Positions 8,598-18,030 of a stretch of 64,000 bases of DNA are shown piece after piece. The first letter of the stretch is position 1, and each line of letters opens with the position of its first letter. Made by a program: the position numbers and the translations under genes. A model generated the notes under the pieces. The model saw only the letters and a program-made list of their open reading frames with translations. It did not search any database and was not told where the DNA came from. Source of the stretch: Planctomycetota bacterium (lineage in GTDB: Bacteria > Planctomycetota > Planctomycetia > Pirellulales > Pirellulaceae); contig CAUJKA010000021.1 in assembly GCA_963204965.1 (NCBI GenBank), positions 1 to 64,000 on the forward strand, written 5' to 3'.

Positions 8598-9452
8598 TCA
8601 ACGGCGAATTGCGCGAACGTAGTAGCCTGCGTCTAGACAACGATCAGCTTTGTCCTGCAGTTGGCTTCGGCCAGTTTCCGTGTGCCAACCGAGATTGTCT
8701 AACAGGTGCACTAGCATTTGAGGGCTGGGCATATCGCTATGTCCGGTCCACAGCAATCGTCCGATGAGCGATGATTCCAGTAGCTTCATACAACCCGAAA
8801 AAAGTTCTTCCCAATGATCTGATAGATTCCATGCCTTGCCGCTAGGGCCATGGCCGTAACTTGGTGGATCTAGAACGATAATGTCGTAGGCATTGCCTCG
8901 ACGAATCTCTCTGGCGACAAACTTACTTGCGTCTTCGACAATCCAGCGAATGGGATGTCCTTCAAGTTGGTTTGCGGCTGCATTTTCGCGAGCCCATGCG
9001 ACTGACGGCGACGATGCATCGACGTGGGTGACATGCGCGCCGGCCACTGCAAGAGCTAGAGTGGAGCCGCCGGTGTAAGCAAACAAGTTGAGTGCTCGAA
9101 CTGGGGTATTGGTCGATTGAGTTGTCTGAGTCACTTGGTCGACCAGCCACCGCCACTGTGTGAGCTGTTCGGGAAAGACGCCGACGTGACCGAACGGTGT
9201 GAGCTTGAGTCGAAGCTCTACGGAAATGCGAGGTGAGTCTTGTCGCAAGAGAAACTCGACGGGCCAGTGAGCTGGCAGCCGTGGGCTTCCATCTTCGATC
9301 GGCAAAACAGCATCAGCCTTGGACCACTGATGGTGATCTCGCTTGACAAGAAAATCTGCCGCTGGGCATGGGCGATCAAGGACTACTGAACCGAACTGTT
9401 CAAGTTTTCTGCCTGAACCAAAGTCCAGTAATTGGTAGTGCTTGTTCGCCAT
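8598..9452 (-). CDS. Class I SAM-dependent rRNA methyltransferase (RlmI/RlmK-like)
   Basis: LNLFAYTGGSTLALAVAGAHVTHVDASSPSVAWARENAAANQL, IIVLDPPSYGHGPSGKAW; ATG start MANKHYQLLDFGSG. Confidence 0.85.
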   Translation of the reverse strand: MANKHYQLLDFGSGRKLEQFGSVVLDRPCPAADFLVKRDHHQWSKADAVLPIEDGSPRLPAHWPVEFLLRQDSPRISVELRLKLTPFGHVGVFPEQLTQWRWLVDQVTQTTQSTNTPVRALNLFAYTGGSTLALAVAGAHVTHVDASSPSVAWARENAAANQLEGHPIRWIVEDASKFVAREIRRGNAYDIIVLDPPSYGHGPSGKAWNLSDHWEELFSGCMKLLESSLIGRLLWTGHSDMPSPQMLVHLLDNLGWHTETGRSQLQDKADRCLDAGYYVRAIRR

Positions 9453-9478
9453 GGAAGTGCTTGGGATGCATTGGCAAG

Positions 9479-10786
9479 CTAGTTGCTCGCGAATTGCTGC
9501 TCGGCTTGGTTGGATTGCCAAGCAACGGCGGTGATTGTTCGAGTGATCTCAAGAAGGTCCGCCGTATCGGCTAAGAGATTGCCGCGAATGACCAGCACGT
9601 TGGCGCCATCCACCGTTTGTACAGCAAAGGCTCCATGGACAATCTGTGCGTTGTAACGAAGCAGCGCGAGAGCGTGGTTGGTGTCGAACTGCCCGCAAGT
9701 TGCCCAGATGCTAACGATGCGATGTCCGGCTTCGTCAACGCTGGAAAAATCAACGTGAACGACTTGCCGTCGCAATGGTCCCATTGAAATGCCGATCTTC
9801 CACTCGAAGTCGCCTTCGGTGACTTGCCAAGCAGACTGTTTGGCAACGCTTTGAATCATTTGCTTGACTGTCGCAATAGAATCGCCAGTGGGAGCGGTGG
9901 CTGCTGCAGTTGGAGCCGCGCTAGCTGTTGGGGCAACTGGTTGTGCCGCTGGATTTTGCAAAGCTTGTTGCAACATTGACGGCAGCATCATTCCTACGCT
10001 TGCACCCATACCAACAGCGGCCATTGATCCTGCGCTGCCATCGCCTGCCTTCCCTAGCCCGTTGGCCGCTTGGTAAAGAGTGTACGAGCGAAGGTCGCCA
10101 ACTGCAGACATACTCGAACGAGCGTCGATCGCCTTCTGAACTTCATCCGGAGCGGAGATGTTGCTGATCACTAAGTCGGTAAGTTCAAGACCAAACTTCT
10201 TGAACTCTTCTCCGATCTTCACTCGTCCTGCCGCGCCAATCTCGTCGAACTTCGAAGACATTTGCAGCAGTCCGATATTCGACGATGCCAGAAGATCGCT
10301 CAAGCCTGAGACCATAACATCGCGCAGGTAATCGGTTACCTGAGTGGTAGAGACCATGCCTTGTGTCCCCACCAATTCATTGATTAGCAGCGACGAATCG
10401 ACGACACGGAAAGAGAATTTTCCAAAGCCTCGCAAGCGAACCATTCCAAAGTCAGGATCTTTCATGGTGATTGGATGTCGCGTTCCCCAACGCTGATCGA
10501 CGAAGCGTTGCTTACCCACAAAATACACGCAGGCTTGGAAGGGAGACTTCTGCCAAGGGATCGTTAGGATGCTGGTTAGGATGGGTATATTCGCGGTCGT
10601 TAACGTGTGTCGACCAGGACCGAACACGTCCATCGCTCGACCATCTCGGAAGAAAATCGCTTCTTGATTCTGCTGAACGATTAGCTGAGCACCCATTTGA
10701 ATTGCCGCAGTACCACCGGATGGAACTCGAGCCACAACAGCGCTACCTGATTGATCAATAAAATCGATGACTTCTAATCGGAACAT
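9479..10786 (-). CDS. SPFH domain (virion core protein/YdjI-like) with a C-terminal chaperone-like domain
   Basis: N-terminal SPFH architecture (PSGGTAAIQMGAQLIVQQNQEAIFFRDGRAMDVFGPGRHTLTTANIP..), Gly/Ala-rich linker, about 110-aa C-terminal alpha/beta domain. Confidence 0.78.
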   Translation of the reverse strand: MFRLEVIDFIDQSGSAVVARVPSGGTAAIQMGAQLIVQQNQEAIFFRDGRAMDVFGPGRHTLTTANIPILTSILTIPWQKSPFQACVYFVGKQRFVDQRWGTRHPITMKDPDFGMVRLRGFGKFSFRVVDSSLLINELVGTQGMVSTTQVTDYLRDVMVSGLSDLLASSNIGLLQMSSKFDEIGAAGRVKIGEEFKKFGLELTDLVISNISAPDEVQKAIDARSSMSAVGDLRSYTLYQAANGLGKAGDGSAGSMAAVGMGASVGMMLPSMLQQALQNPAAQPVAPTASAAPTAAATAPTGDSIATVKQMIQSVAKQSAWQVTEGDFEWKIGISMGPLRRQVVHVDFSSVDEAGHRIVSIWATCGQFDTNHALALLRYNAQIVHGAFAVQTVDGANVLVIRGNLLADTADLLEITRTITAVAWQSNQAEQQFASN

Positions 10787-10856
10787 GCTGAACCTGTCGG
10801 ATGTGTTGAGAAATGCGAGAAAGCGATAATTCTAACTGTTAGTGTCGATGAACAAA

Positions 10857-11459
10857 CTAGCCCTGCTTGAGCAGTTCTCCTCGGCGGTCAATTCTCTGAT
10901 GAAGCAGATCGGTCGACTCTTTGACTTTAACGAAGGGAAGTGGAGACTCTTCCAGTTGTTTACCTAGTAGATCGACGACTGATACCAAGTTGGCATCCAG
11001 TTCGGAAATCTGAGTGAGTAACTTTTCGTCGACAACTCGACTGGAAAACCAACCAGAATAGCCTTCGACGGCAGCCGCCAATCGAGAACGAGCTCGATCC
11101 AGTTCAGTTCTCAATTTTTCAATTTGTAGAGGGCTCTCCAAATCTCCCGACCGAGCCGCCTGAGCGCCGACCGCGTCTAGCTGAGCCTTGCACTGGTCAA
11201 TTCGCTTTACGAGAAAGTTTCGAGTTAATCGATCATCCTCGCGACGTGACTCCAGGGCGTGATAGGCACCATAGCCTGGAATCAGCGATTTGAGGTTGGC
11301 GACGATTGAGTCTTTGTTCGGCACTATTAAAACCCTTTCAGAATTCGAACCAACTGCCGATGTCGCGCGGCTGGCTTCACAATTAGCGGCGAGATTCGAA
11401 ATGTGGTATAGCCTATTAACGACCATTAAACTTGCGACATCATACCCCAACCTTGCCAA
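10857..11459 (-). CDS. Hypothetical coiled-coil protein (real start may be the internal GTG, VPNKDSIVANL)
   Basis: ORF with heptad-rich composition, same strand and directly upstream of the SPFH gene. Confidence 0.6.
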   Translation of the reverse strand: MARLGYDVASLMVVNRLYHISNLAANCEASRATSAVGSNSERVLIVPNKDSIVANLKSLIPGYGAYHALESRREDDRLTRNFLVKRIDQCKAQLDAVGAQAARSGDLESPLQIEKLRTELDRARSRLAAAVEGYSGWFSSRVVDEKLLTQISELDANLVSVVDLLGKQLEESPLPFVKVKESTDLLHQRIDRRGELLKQG

Positions 11460-11650
11460 CTAAGGTAGCAACACCACTTAGTTTCGGGGGGAGCGATATC
11501 GCCGCATATGTAGCCCTGGATCGTTGCCAATGGCGGAGTCCACTACTATACTGTGTCGCTTACTTCAGCGGCCCCACGGGCTCCTGTCGAACTTCCCACC
11601 TTTCTACAGACCTTCGGTCGATCTCTATCCCAAGCAAAGGCAACCTTTCC

Positions 11651-13132
11651 ATGACAAGAAATTCACGTCGTCAGTTTCTCAAAACTACATCTGGGCTGAT
11701 CGGCGCCGGATACTTTGCAACCGCTGGAACTCGAGTTGCTCTTAGTCGATCAGCGCTTGAACAGATCAACGTAGCTTGTATTGGTATTGGCGGAAAAGGC
11801 GATAGCGATTCCAGCAACGCTGCAACGTTTGGCAAGGTCTTGGCGATCTGTGATGTGGATCGCGAGCGACTGGCAAAGAAGGGTGAGTCGGATCGATTTA
11901 AGGATGCCGAGCGCTTCACCGATTACCGTGAGCTGTTTGCCAAGTATGGCAAGAACGTTGAAATCGTAAACGTTAGCACGCCTGACCACATGCACGGGCC
12001 GGTGACACTTGAAGCGATGCGACTTGGCATCAGCTGCTACACACAAAAGCCTTTGACTCGAACCATCTACGAAGCGCGACTTTTGGCGACTGTTGCCAAA
12101 GAGACCGGCGTTTGCACTCAGATGGGCAACCAAGGTACCGCACTGGATTCTTCTCGCGAAGCCATCGCACAGATTCGCTCAGGAGTACTTGGAACTCTTA
12201 AGGAAGTTTATGCATGGTCCAATCGTCCAGTTTGGGCGCAAGGTCCAAATCGCCGCATGACTTTGGAGAAGTTCTCTGCTCAAGCCAAGGAAGCCTCGCC
12301 ATCGAAGGCTGACAAACTGATCGAGTCCAAGAAGGCTGAAATCGCCAAGGCTCTCGAGCAGCTTGATTGGGAAAGCTGGATCGGCGTAGCACCTTACCGT
12401 GAGTTCTTCCCTGGTCTGTACCACAGCTTCCAACACCGTGGTTGGTGGGACTTTGGTACCGGCGCTCTAGGCGACATGGCCTGCCATCAATTGACAGTAC
12501 CGTTCGCTTCCTGCGGCCTACGAGATCCTATCTCGGTTCAAGCCAAGACAACTGGTCATGATTTCGACAGCTTCCCTGCCAGTTCAATCATCAAGTTTGA
12601 ATTTCCAGCGACTGCAGAACGACCTGCAATTCCGTTCTACTGGTATGACCGCAAGGGTAACAAGCCACCCGCCGAGATCTTCTCGAAGTGGGGCATCGAC
12701 AAAGTCTCTGATAGCGGTGTCTTGATCGTTGGTGAGAAGGGTGCCTTCTACAGCGCCGATGACTATTGCGGCGTCTACGAGCTTCGCGGAGTCAAGAAGG
12801 TAGACGTTGACTACGAAAAGGCCGAGAACAAGGGCAACAATGACTTGAACAATATGTATGAATTGTTCCGAGCCAAGAGTGCTGGTGATCCAAAGATCTG
12901 CCACAGTAACTTTATCGATCGCGCTGGTCCTTTGACCGAGACCATTCTTCTGGGCAACTTGGCTGTTTGGGCAGCGGCTCAGGGCGGCAAAGACGGTGAG
13001 ATGGGTGAGTGGGGCGAAAAGGTGGAATGGGATGCTAAGAATTTGAAGGTTACCAACCTCGCGTCACTGAAGACACCTAAGGTAGCTGACTTGATCAAGC
13101 CAACCTACCGCGCTGGTTACCGTTTGGACTAG
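11651..13132 (+). CDS. Gfo/Idh/MocA family oxidoreductase, TAT-exported
   Basis: Twin-arginine signal MTRNSRRQFLKTTSGLIGAGYFATAG; INVACIGIGGKGDSDSSNAATF..AICDVDRERL; TPDHMHGPVTLEAMRLGISCYTQKPLTRTIYEARLL. Confidence 0.93.
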   Translation: MTRNSRRQFLKTTSGLIGAGYFATAGTRVALSRSALEQINVACIGIGGKGDSDSSNAATFGKVLAICDVDRERLAKKGESDRFKDAERFTDYRELFAKYGKNVEIVNVSTPDHMHGPVTLEAMRLGISCYTQKPLTRTIYEARLLATVAKETGVCTQMGNQGTALDSSREAIAQIRSGVLGTLKEVYAWSNRPVWAQGPNRRMTLEKFSAQAKEASPSKADKLIESKKAEIAKALEQLDWESWIGVAPYREFFPGLYHSFQHRGWWDFGTGALGDMACHQLTVPFASCGLRDPISVQAKTTGHDFDSFPASSIIKFEFPATAERPAIPFYWYDRKGNKPPAEIFSKWGIDKVSDSGVLIVGEKGAFYSADDYCGVYELRGVKKVDVDYEKAENKGNNDLNNMYELFRAKSAGDPKICHSNFIDRAGPLTETILLGNLAVWAAAQGGKDGEMGEWGEKVEWDAKNLKVTNLASLKTPKVADLIKPTYRAGYRLD

Positions 13133-13170
13133 TTTCAGTCTCGCGGTTTTGAATTTGACGAGTAAAATTT

Positions 13171-13202
13171 GCGGGGCACAGAGATCTGTGCCCCGCTTGC
13201 TT
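13171..13202 (+). terminator. Rho-independent terminator-like hairpin after the oxidoreductase gene
   Basis: GCGGGGCACAG-AGAT-CTGTGCCCCGC perfect 11-bp stem followed by ttgcttt. Confidence 0.6.
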
Positions 13203-13228
13203 TCATCAACTCACTTCAGGGTAGTTCC

Positions 13229-14512
13229 ATGTTGTTTCGTTATTTGGGTCGCTTTACATTGCTGGCTTGTGTTGTAGCGCTAGGGAGTTGCTCTGGTCCC
13301 GATTCGAAAAAGAGCGCGGGCAGCAAGTCTGCAACAGACAGTGGGTCCGATACAGGCACCGAATCAGAAGTAAAGCTCTCTGAGTCCAACGCTAAAGCCA
13401 AAAAGCGAATTGAAGAAATTGGCGGAACGGTCAAGCTTGCCGAAGGCGAGATTACACAAATACTTTTCGACGATTGTTCGAACGTGGGCGAAGCGGATGT
13501 CGAACTTATCGGTGGGCTAAGTAAGTTGCAAAAGCTCCAGTTCGAAAACTATCGAACGTTGAACGACGAGTCTGTCGCAAAGCTCGCCAAGCTACAAAAC
13601 TTGACTTCGCTATCGATCACGAATACGGTCATCACAGATGCAACTGTTGATTTCATCGTCAGTACCTTTCCGAAGCTGACTGAGTTGGATTTGTCCTCCA
13701 ATACGAACATGACGCCTGGGGCGCTCGATAAGATTTCTAAGTTGGCTGGGCTGAAAACGCTAGTGCTTGTACAAAATCGATTCAACGAAATCAGTACGCT
13801 GAGTTTAGAGGACCTGAAGCAACTGAAGGTTTTGGATTTGCGAGGCAACATGGAAGCCGGCAACTTGTCGATGGAAGTTGTCGCCGGGTTGCCAGAGTTG
13901 ACTGCGTTTAAGCACCGCAGCAATATTGTCAGCGATGACGGAATGGAGAAGTTTGCGACTGCCAGCAAATTGGAAAGTCTGCTGATACAAGATTTCTTGA
14001 TTACTGGACAGTCTGGGCAGCACTTGGCCAAGTTGACCAAGCTAAAACAATTGGAGGTCTTTCGTTGTCAAGCATTCGATTCTCAAGGTGTTTTGGCACT
14101 CAAGGGTATGGGATTTGAACGGTTAACGCTTCGCGGCTTGCCCGCCGTAGATGATTCCGCGATGGAAGTCTTGAAAGATCTTCCGAAGCTAAAGAAGCTT
14201 TTCTTGCACGAACTAGATTCGGTGTCAGACAACGGACTCAAAAACCTAGCGTCCTTACAGTCGTTGGAGCTACTGGATGTTTGGTCCGTCTCACAATTGA
14301 CGGATGCGACACTGGATGTTATCGCGAAGCTTCCTAACTTGAGAGAATTGTCATTACGCACAACTGGCGTTACTGACGCGGCTATTGAGAAGATTTTGGC
14401 GATGCCTAAGCTTCAAGTTCTGACGATGAAAGAAAACGGCTCGGTAACTGAGGCGGCGCTCAAGAAGCTTGAGTCCAAGAAGTGGACAAAGCTAGACATT
14501 GGCAAGAAGTAG
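13229..14512 (+). CDS. Leucine-rich-repeat lipoprotein
   Basis: Lipobox-like LLACVVALGSCSG; repeated L..L.L..T.VTD..L..IS/A..P.L..L LRR units. Confidence 0.88.
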   Translation: MLFRYLGRFTLLACVVALGSCSGPDSKKSAGSKSATDSGSDTGTESEVKLSESNAKAKKRIEEIGGTVKLAEGEITQILFDDCSNVGEADVELIGGLSKLQKLQFENYRTLNDESVAKLAKLQNLTSLSITNTVITDATVDFIVSTFPKLTELDLSSNTNMTPGALDKISKLAGLKTLVLVQNRFNEISTLSLEDLKQLKVLDLRGNMEAGNLSMEVVAGLPELTAFKHRSNIVSDDGMEKFATASKLESLLIQDFLITGQSGQHLAKLTKLKQLEVFRCQAFDSQGVLALKGMGFERLTLRGLPAVDDSAMEVLKDLPKLKKLFLHELDSVSDNGLKNLASLQSLELLDVWSVSQLTDATLDVIAKLPNLRELSLRTTGVTDAAIEKILAMPKLQVLTMKENGSVTEAALKKLESKKWTKLDIGKK

Positions 14513-14574
14513 TACGAGCACCAGTCCGGCTTGAAACTCTGCGTGTCAGAGACCATCGTTAAGAAATACACTAT

Positions 14575-14605
14575 GGCGAGCAGAACTACTGCTCGCCTTT
14601 CTTTT
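14575..14605 (+). terminator. Rho-independent terminator
   Basis: GGCGAGCAG-AACTA-CTGCTCGCC stem followed by tttcttttt. Confidence 0.85.
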
Positions 14606-14622
14606 TGCGATTTAGGTGCGAG

Positions 14623-15006
14623 TTAAGTTACGCTACAGGTGCAACTCGCTGTGGCAATCAACCGCTCTCTTACGTCGGTAATTCGACACTCGACAAAACC
14701 GATCCGAAGGCCACGTTGTACTACCTGAGCTCTCGCGAGTAGGCGACCGCTCTTGATCGGACGGACGAAGTTAGTCTTCAGCTCGATGGTAGCGAAGCCA
14801 TACTGATTGAATAGCGTTCTTCCGAAAGCGATTCCCATGGCTGCGTCGGCCAACAAGCTGATCACGCCTCCATGTACCAAACCCATGGGATTGTGGTGAT
14901 TCTTGTCCAGCGTCAGATAGACTTCGGACTTGCCCTCTTCGGCTGGAGGTTGAATCTCCAGGCCGATTAAGTGAGCAATGGGGGCCCAAGCGAGTGGATC
15001 ATGCAT
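14623..15006 (-). CDS. PaaI-family hotdog thioesterase
   Basis: HHNPMGLVHGGVISLLADAAMGIAFG..ATIELKTNFVRPIKSGRLLARAQVVQRGLRIGFVECRITD. Confidence 0.88.
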   Translation of the reverse strand: MHDPLAWAPIAHLIGLEIQPPAEEGKSEVYLTLDKNHHNPMGLVHGGVISLLADAAMGIAFGRTLFNQYGFATIELKTNFVRPIKSGRLLARAQVVQRGLRIGFVECRITDVRERLIATASCTCSVT

Positions 15007-15024
15007 GCGATTGTCAAATCAAGG

Positions 15025-16629
15025 TTAGTAACGCAGTTGTGCACCCAAGCCAAGCGAACGAACCCAGTACCTTCCCGTGTTGAATGCAAAGCCGGGGTCT
15101 TGCGGGCCGGTAAGCGGATCGGACAGGTTGACTCGAAGTCGCGAGTCAATCTGTCGACCTGCTTGTGCGACCTTAGGTACCATCAAGTAGTTATAGCCGA
15201 TGGAGAAGTCCAGGTTTGGTCCCAGAGCATAGGCCAAGTTGACGCCAACCTCTGGTGCCAGCGCGAATGTGTTGCTCTTGATAGACCGAATATTGGTGTT
15301 TCTGGCTAATAGTCCTTGGTTAGTCTGGTTGGTAGCTCCGCCTGCGACCGTGGTTGTATTGCCACTTATGTCCACCTTTCGTTCAAGGTTGCCCGCTGTT
15401 AGGCGGAAAGTTGACTCAAGTTGTAGTTGCCCAATGCGTCGGGTCGACATGAATCCCATGGCAAAACCGTGAAGCCGGTTTTGAGTTTCGAAATTGTCCG
15501 TAACGGCAATTGTACTACCTTGAAGACCACCGACTGCTCCAGTGACTGTGGTTTGAGAGGCAATCTGAAGTCGCTCACCGATCAACGTGTGATGGTAACC
15601 ATAGACCCAGTCAAAGCGAGTGAAGCGATCGGCATAAGCCATCTTTCGAAACAGCAGGTCCATTCCATAGAGCTTGGCCGAGGAGTTAACATTGATCGAT
15701 CCGATACTGTCACCAGGAAAGGCAATCAATTGGGTATCGGCTACTGCAGTGCCGGTAGTTGTATTGGTAAATGGTCGAGCCAAAATTGGAAAGTTGGTGG
15801 AATCGTATGTAGTCGAATCCGAAAAGGATCCCGCGTTCCAGTAACGGAACATCACACCGTGATACTGACAGTCATCTAGCCATGTTGAAAGCGTAATTCT
15901 TCCACCAGCTCGCACGCCATCGTTGAACAATCCCGTGCGAAGGATCTGTGTTGTGTTCTGGCCCAATTCGCCTGCTAGATCCGAATCGGTTCCTGCGGTC
16001 GCGGTCGTTACAAGCGGAGGAGTAGATTGTGGGCGTCGCCAAAACAGCGGTGCTTCGGCTCTAATGCTAAGCCGGCAGAGTAGAGTTTGTAGAGGGCTTG
16101 GTCCACAGGGGATACCACAGTAGTCATCGCACCCGCAACTATCGCACGAGCTGCATCCGCCGATTGAATCACAACTGCTGCAACCACCGCCTAGATAGCC
16201 CTCGTCGCCTGCGATCCCTTCGATCATTGGCGACTGAGTATCAACGACAGTCGATCCGCTGATTCGACCGTTTCCGCATGAGGTACAACCCGCTGGTACA
16301 ACTTGCGAAGTAGTTGCCCTGAGAACGGGAGCCTTGGCGGATGCTGGGCGAACGGATTCGCTCTCCACATGACTGGCCGAAATCACGGCAGCTTTGCCGG
16401 GGCGGGACTTGCGCGTTGGCGCGTCTTCGATTACTTCCTCTGACGCTTCAACCGAGTCGCTCGCGCGGATCGTTTCGCTTTCGGACTTGTAAAGCCGCCG
16501 ACTATTTGAGCCGCTACGAAGTTGGGCCAAACCTGGACTCGCCATTAGTGTTGCCAACACTAATCCAGTCAAAGGCCTACAACGAATCAACAACCCAAGT
16601 AGATTGTGTTTTCGATGTTTGCTCAACAT
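15025..16629 (-). CDS. BBP7-family outer-membrane beta-barrel protein with a Cys-rich N-terminal segment
   Basis: Signal peptide; CSSCDSIGGCSSCDSCGCDDYCGIPCGP; beta-barrel-like LSIRAEAPLFWRRPQ...GGRITLSTWLDDCQYHGVMFRYWNAGS; Arg/Tyr C-terminus QLRY. Confidence 0.78.
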   Translation of the reverse strand: MLSKHRKHNLLGLLIRCRPLTGLVLATLMASPGLAQLRSGSNSRRLYKSESETIRASDSVEASEEVIEDAPTRKSRPGKAAVISASHVESESVRPASAKAPVLRATTSQVVPAGCTSCGNGRISGSTVVDTQSPMIEGIAGDEGYLGGGCSSCDSIGGCSSCDSCGCDDYCGIPCGPSPLQTLLCRLSIRAEAPLFWRRPQSTPPLVTTATAGTDSDLAGELGQNTTQILRTGLFNDGVRAGGRITLSTWLDDCQYHGVMFRYWNAGSFSDSTTYDSTNFPILARPFTNTTTGTAVADTQLIAFPGDSIGSINVNSSAKLYGMDLLFRKMAYADRFTRFDWVYGYHHTLIGERLQIASQTTVTGAVGGLQGSTIAVTDNFETQNRLHGFAMGFMSTRRIGQLQLESTFRLTAGNLERKVDISGNTTTVAGGATNQTNQGLLARNTNIRSIKSNTFALAPEVGVNLAYALGPNLDFSIGYNYLMVPKVAQAGRQIDSRLRVNLSDPLTGPQDPGFAFNTGRYWVRSLGLGAQLRY

Positions 16630-17322
16630 GCTAATCCCCTCTGTGACTTAGATGAAGAATCCTGGGCAGCCTCCATCGACCACAATCTTCCAGCGTAGGT
16701 GCAGGCATTGACCTGCGATCACTTCGCTTGAGAATCCGATCGACGGGCGCACTGTCGTCTTGAACATAGGGGGCAAACTGCTGCGGCTCAGCTAGGGTTC
16801 TTTGGTCCAGCTAGCTGAGATAGCATGTTCGCCACATGGTAAGACGAAGTCCCGAAACTAGTATTCGGCTTTAACTATTAGCTCGGATGAGTAAACCTGG
16901 TAGATTTTGCGGCCTGAGGGGAGTTTGCTGCTTGCGGCGAGTTTGTGCCCGTCCAGCAAATTGCAACTTGTAGAGGTTAGAGACAAGCTGCAACGCGTTA
17001 GCGTCCGGTTTTGACTGCATTTGAAAACCGTTCCCGCTCAGTTTTCAATCGGCTGCAACTTCCGATCCAAAGGAACCGGAGCCTAACGGCTGGCGGCTAG
17101 TATTCCTAAGTGGGACGATGTCCAAATTACTTCCGCTTGATGTCGGAACTACATCCTCCCCTGAGCCCTGCCCTTCAGAGCCTCGATCGCAATGGCAGCA
17201 TTCCCAGAGTTTTGGGCCATTGCTTTTGTTTTGCCAATTCATTTTGGATTTGGCATGGAAGTTGTATCATAAAGAGAATGTCGTCGAGGCCCTGAGGGCC
17301 ATAAAACATTTGGGGGTTCAAA

Positions 17323-17703
17323 ATGAACAGCAAACTCAAACTCATCGCGTCCATTGCATTTGCCGTGGCTTTATTCTTTGGAGCCAGCCAAACGGTCAAC
17401 GCCCAGTACGGAAATCACTGCCACCATTCGGGATATCCCGCGTATCGCGCCTCGTACGGATACGGCTACGGAAATGGATACGGATATGGCTACTCCAATC
17501 CCTACGGAGGTTACTCGAGTTATGCAGCCTACCCTGCGTATTCGACTTACTACGCTCCGCGTGTCTACAGCGGCACAAGTTTGTATGTTGGTCCCGGATA
17601 CACAACAGCGCGAGTTGTCGTACCGCCGGTCTATCCCGCATATCGACCCGCGGTGGTAGCAACTCCCTACGGTCCAATGCCTGGCGTCAGGATTGGCTTC
17701 TAG
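17323..17703 (+). CDS. Secreted Gly/Tyr-rich repetitive protein
   Basis: Signal peptide MNSKLKLIASIAFAVALFFGASQTVNAQ, then GYGYGNGYGYGYSNPYGGYSSYAAYPAYSTYYAP. Confidence 0.75.
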   Translation: MNSKLKLIASIAFAVALFFGASQTVNAQYGNHCHHSGYPAYRASYGYGYGNGYGYGYSNPYGGYSSYAAYPAYSTYYAPRVYSGTSLYVGPGYTTARVVVPPVYPAYRPAVVATPYGPMPGVRIGF

Positions 17704-18030
17704 AAATCGCCAACAGTGTTTGTGTCAGAACAAACCTAGAGTTCGAAGATCGAAATCTAGGTTTTGTATCTGGTGCATCTACTTTCTTGCGATGTGTCCA
17801 GCGCGGGCCATTCACCGTTTTTGAGCAGAGCAGAATTGTTCGGAAAAATCTGTTCGAAGCAATGATGGCAACTTCGTGATTATCGATCCGCTCAGTTAGC
17901 TTATCCGCCCTTGTTGGATTCACGTCTTCAACGGCCACAGCGACTGTGTGTCTCGGCCTGCGCTCGAACATTTCTACGGCGATTAAACAAACTATCATTA
18001 GAGTTTTCTTCGAGAGGCTAGGATCGATCT

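Noticed and set aside
17118-17879. 253-aa + strand ORF overlapping the Gly/Tyr-rich gene
   Set aside because: Low-quality composition; the 17323-17703 frame has a signal peptide and a recognisable repeat pattern.
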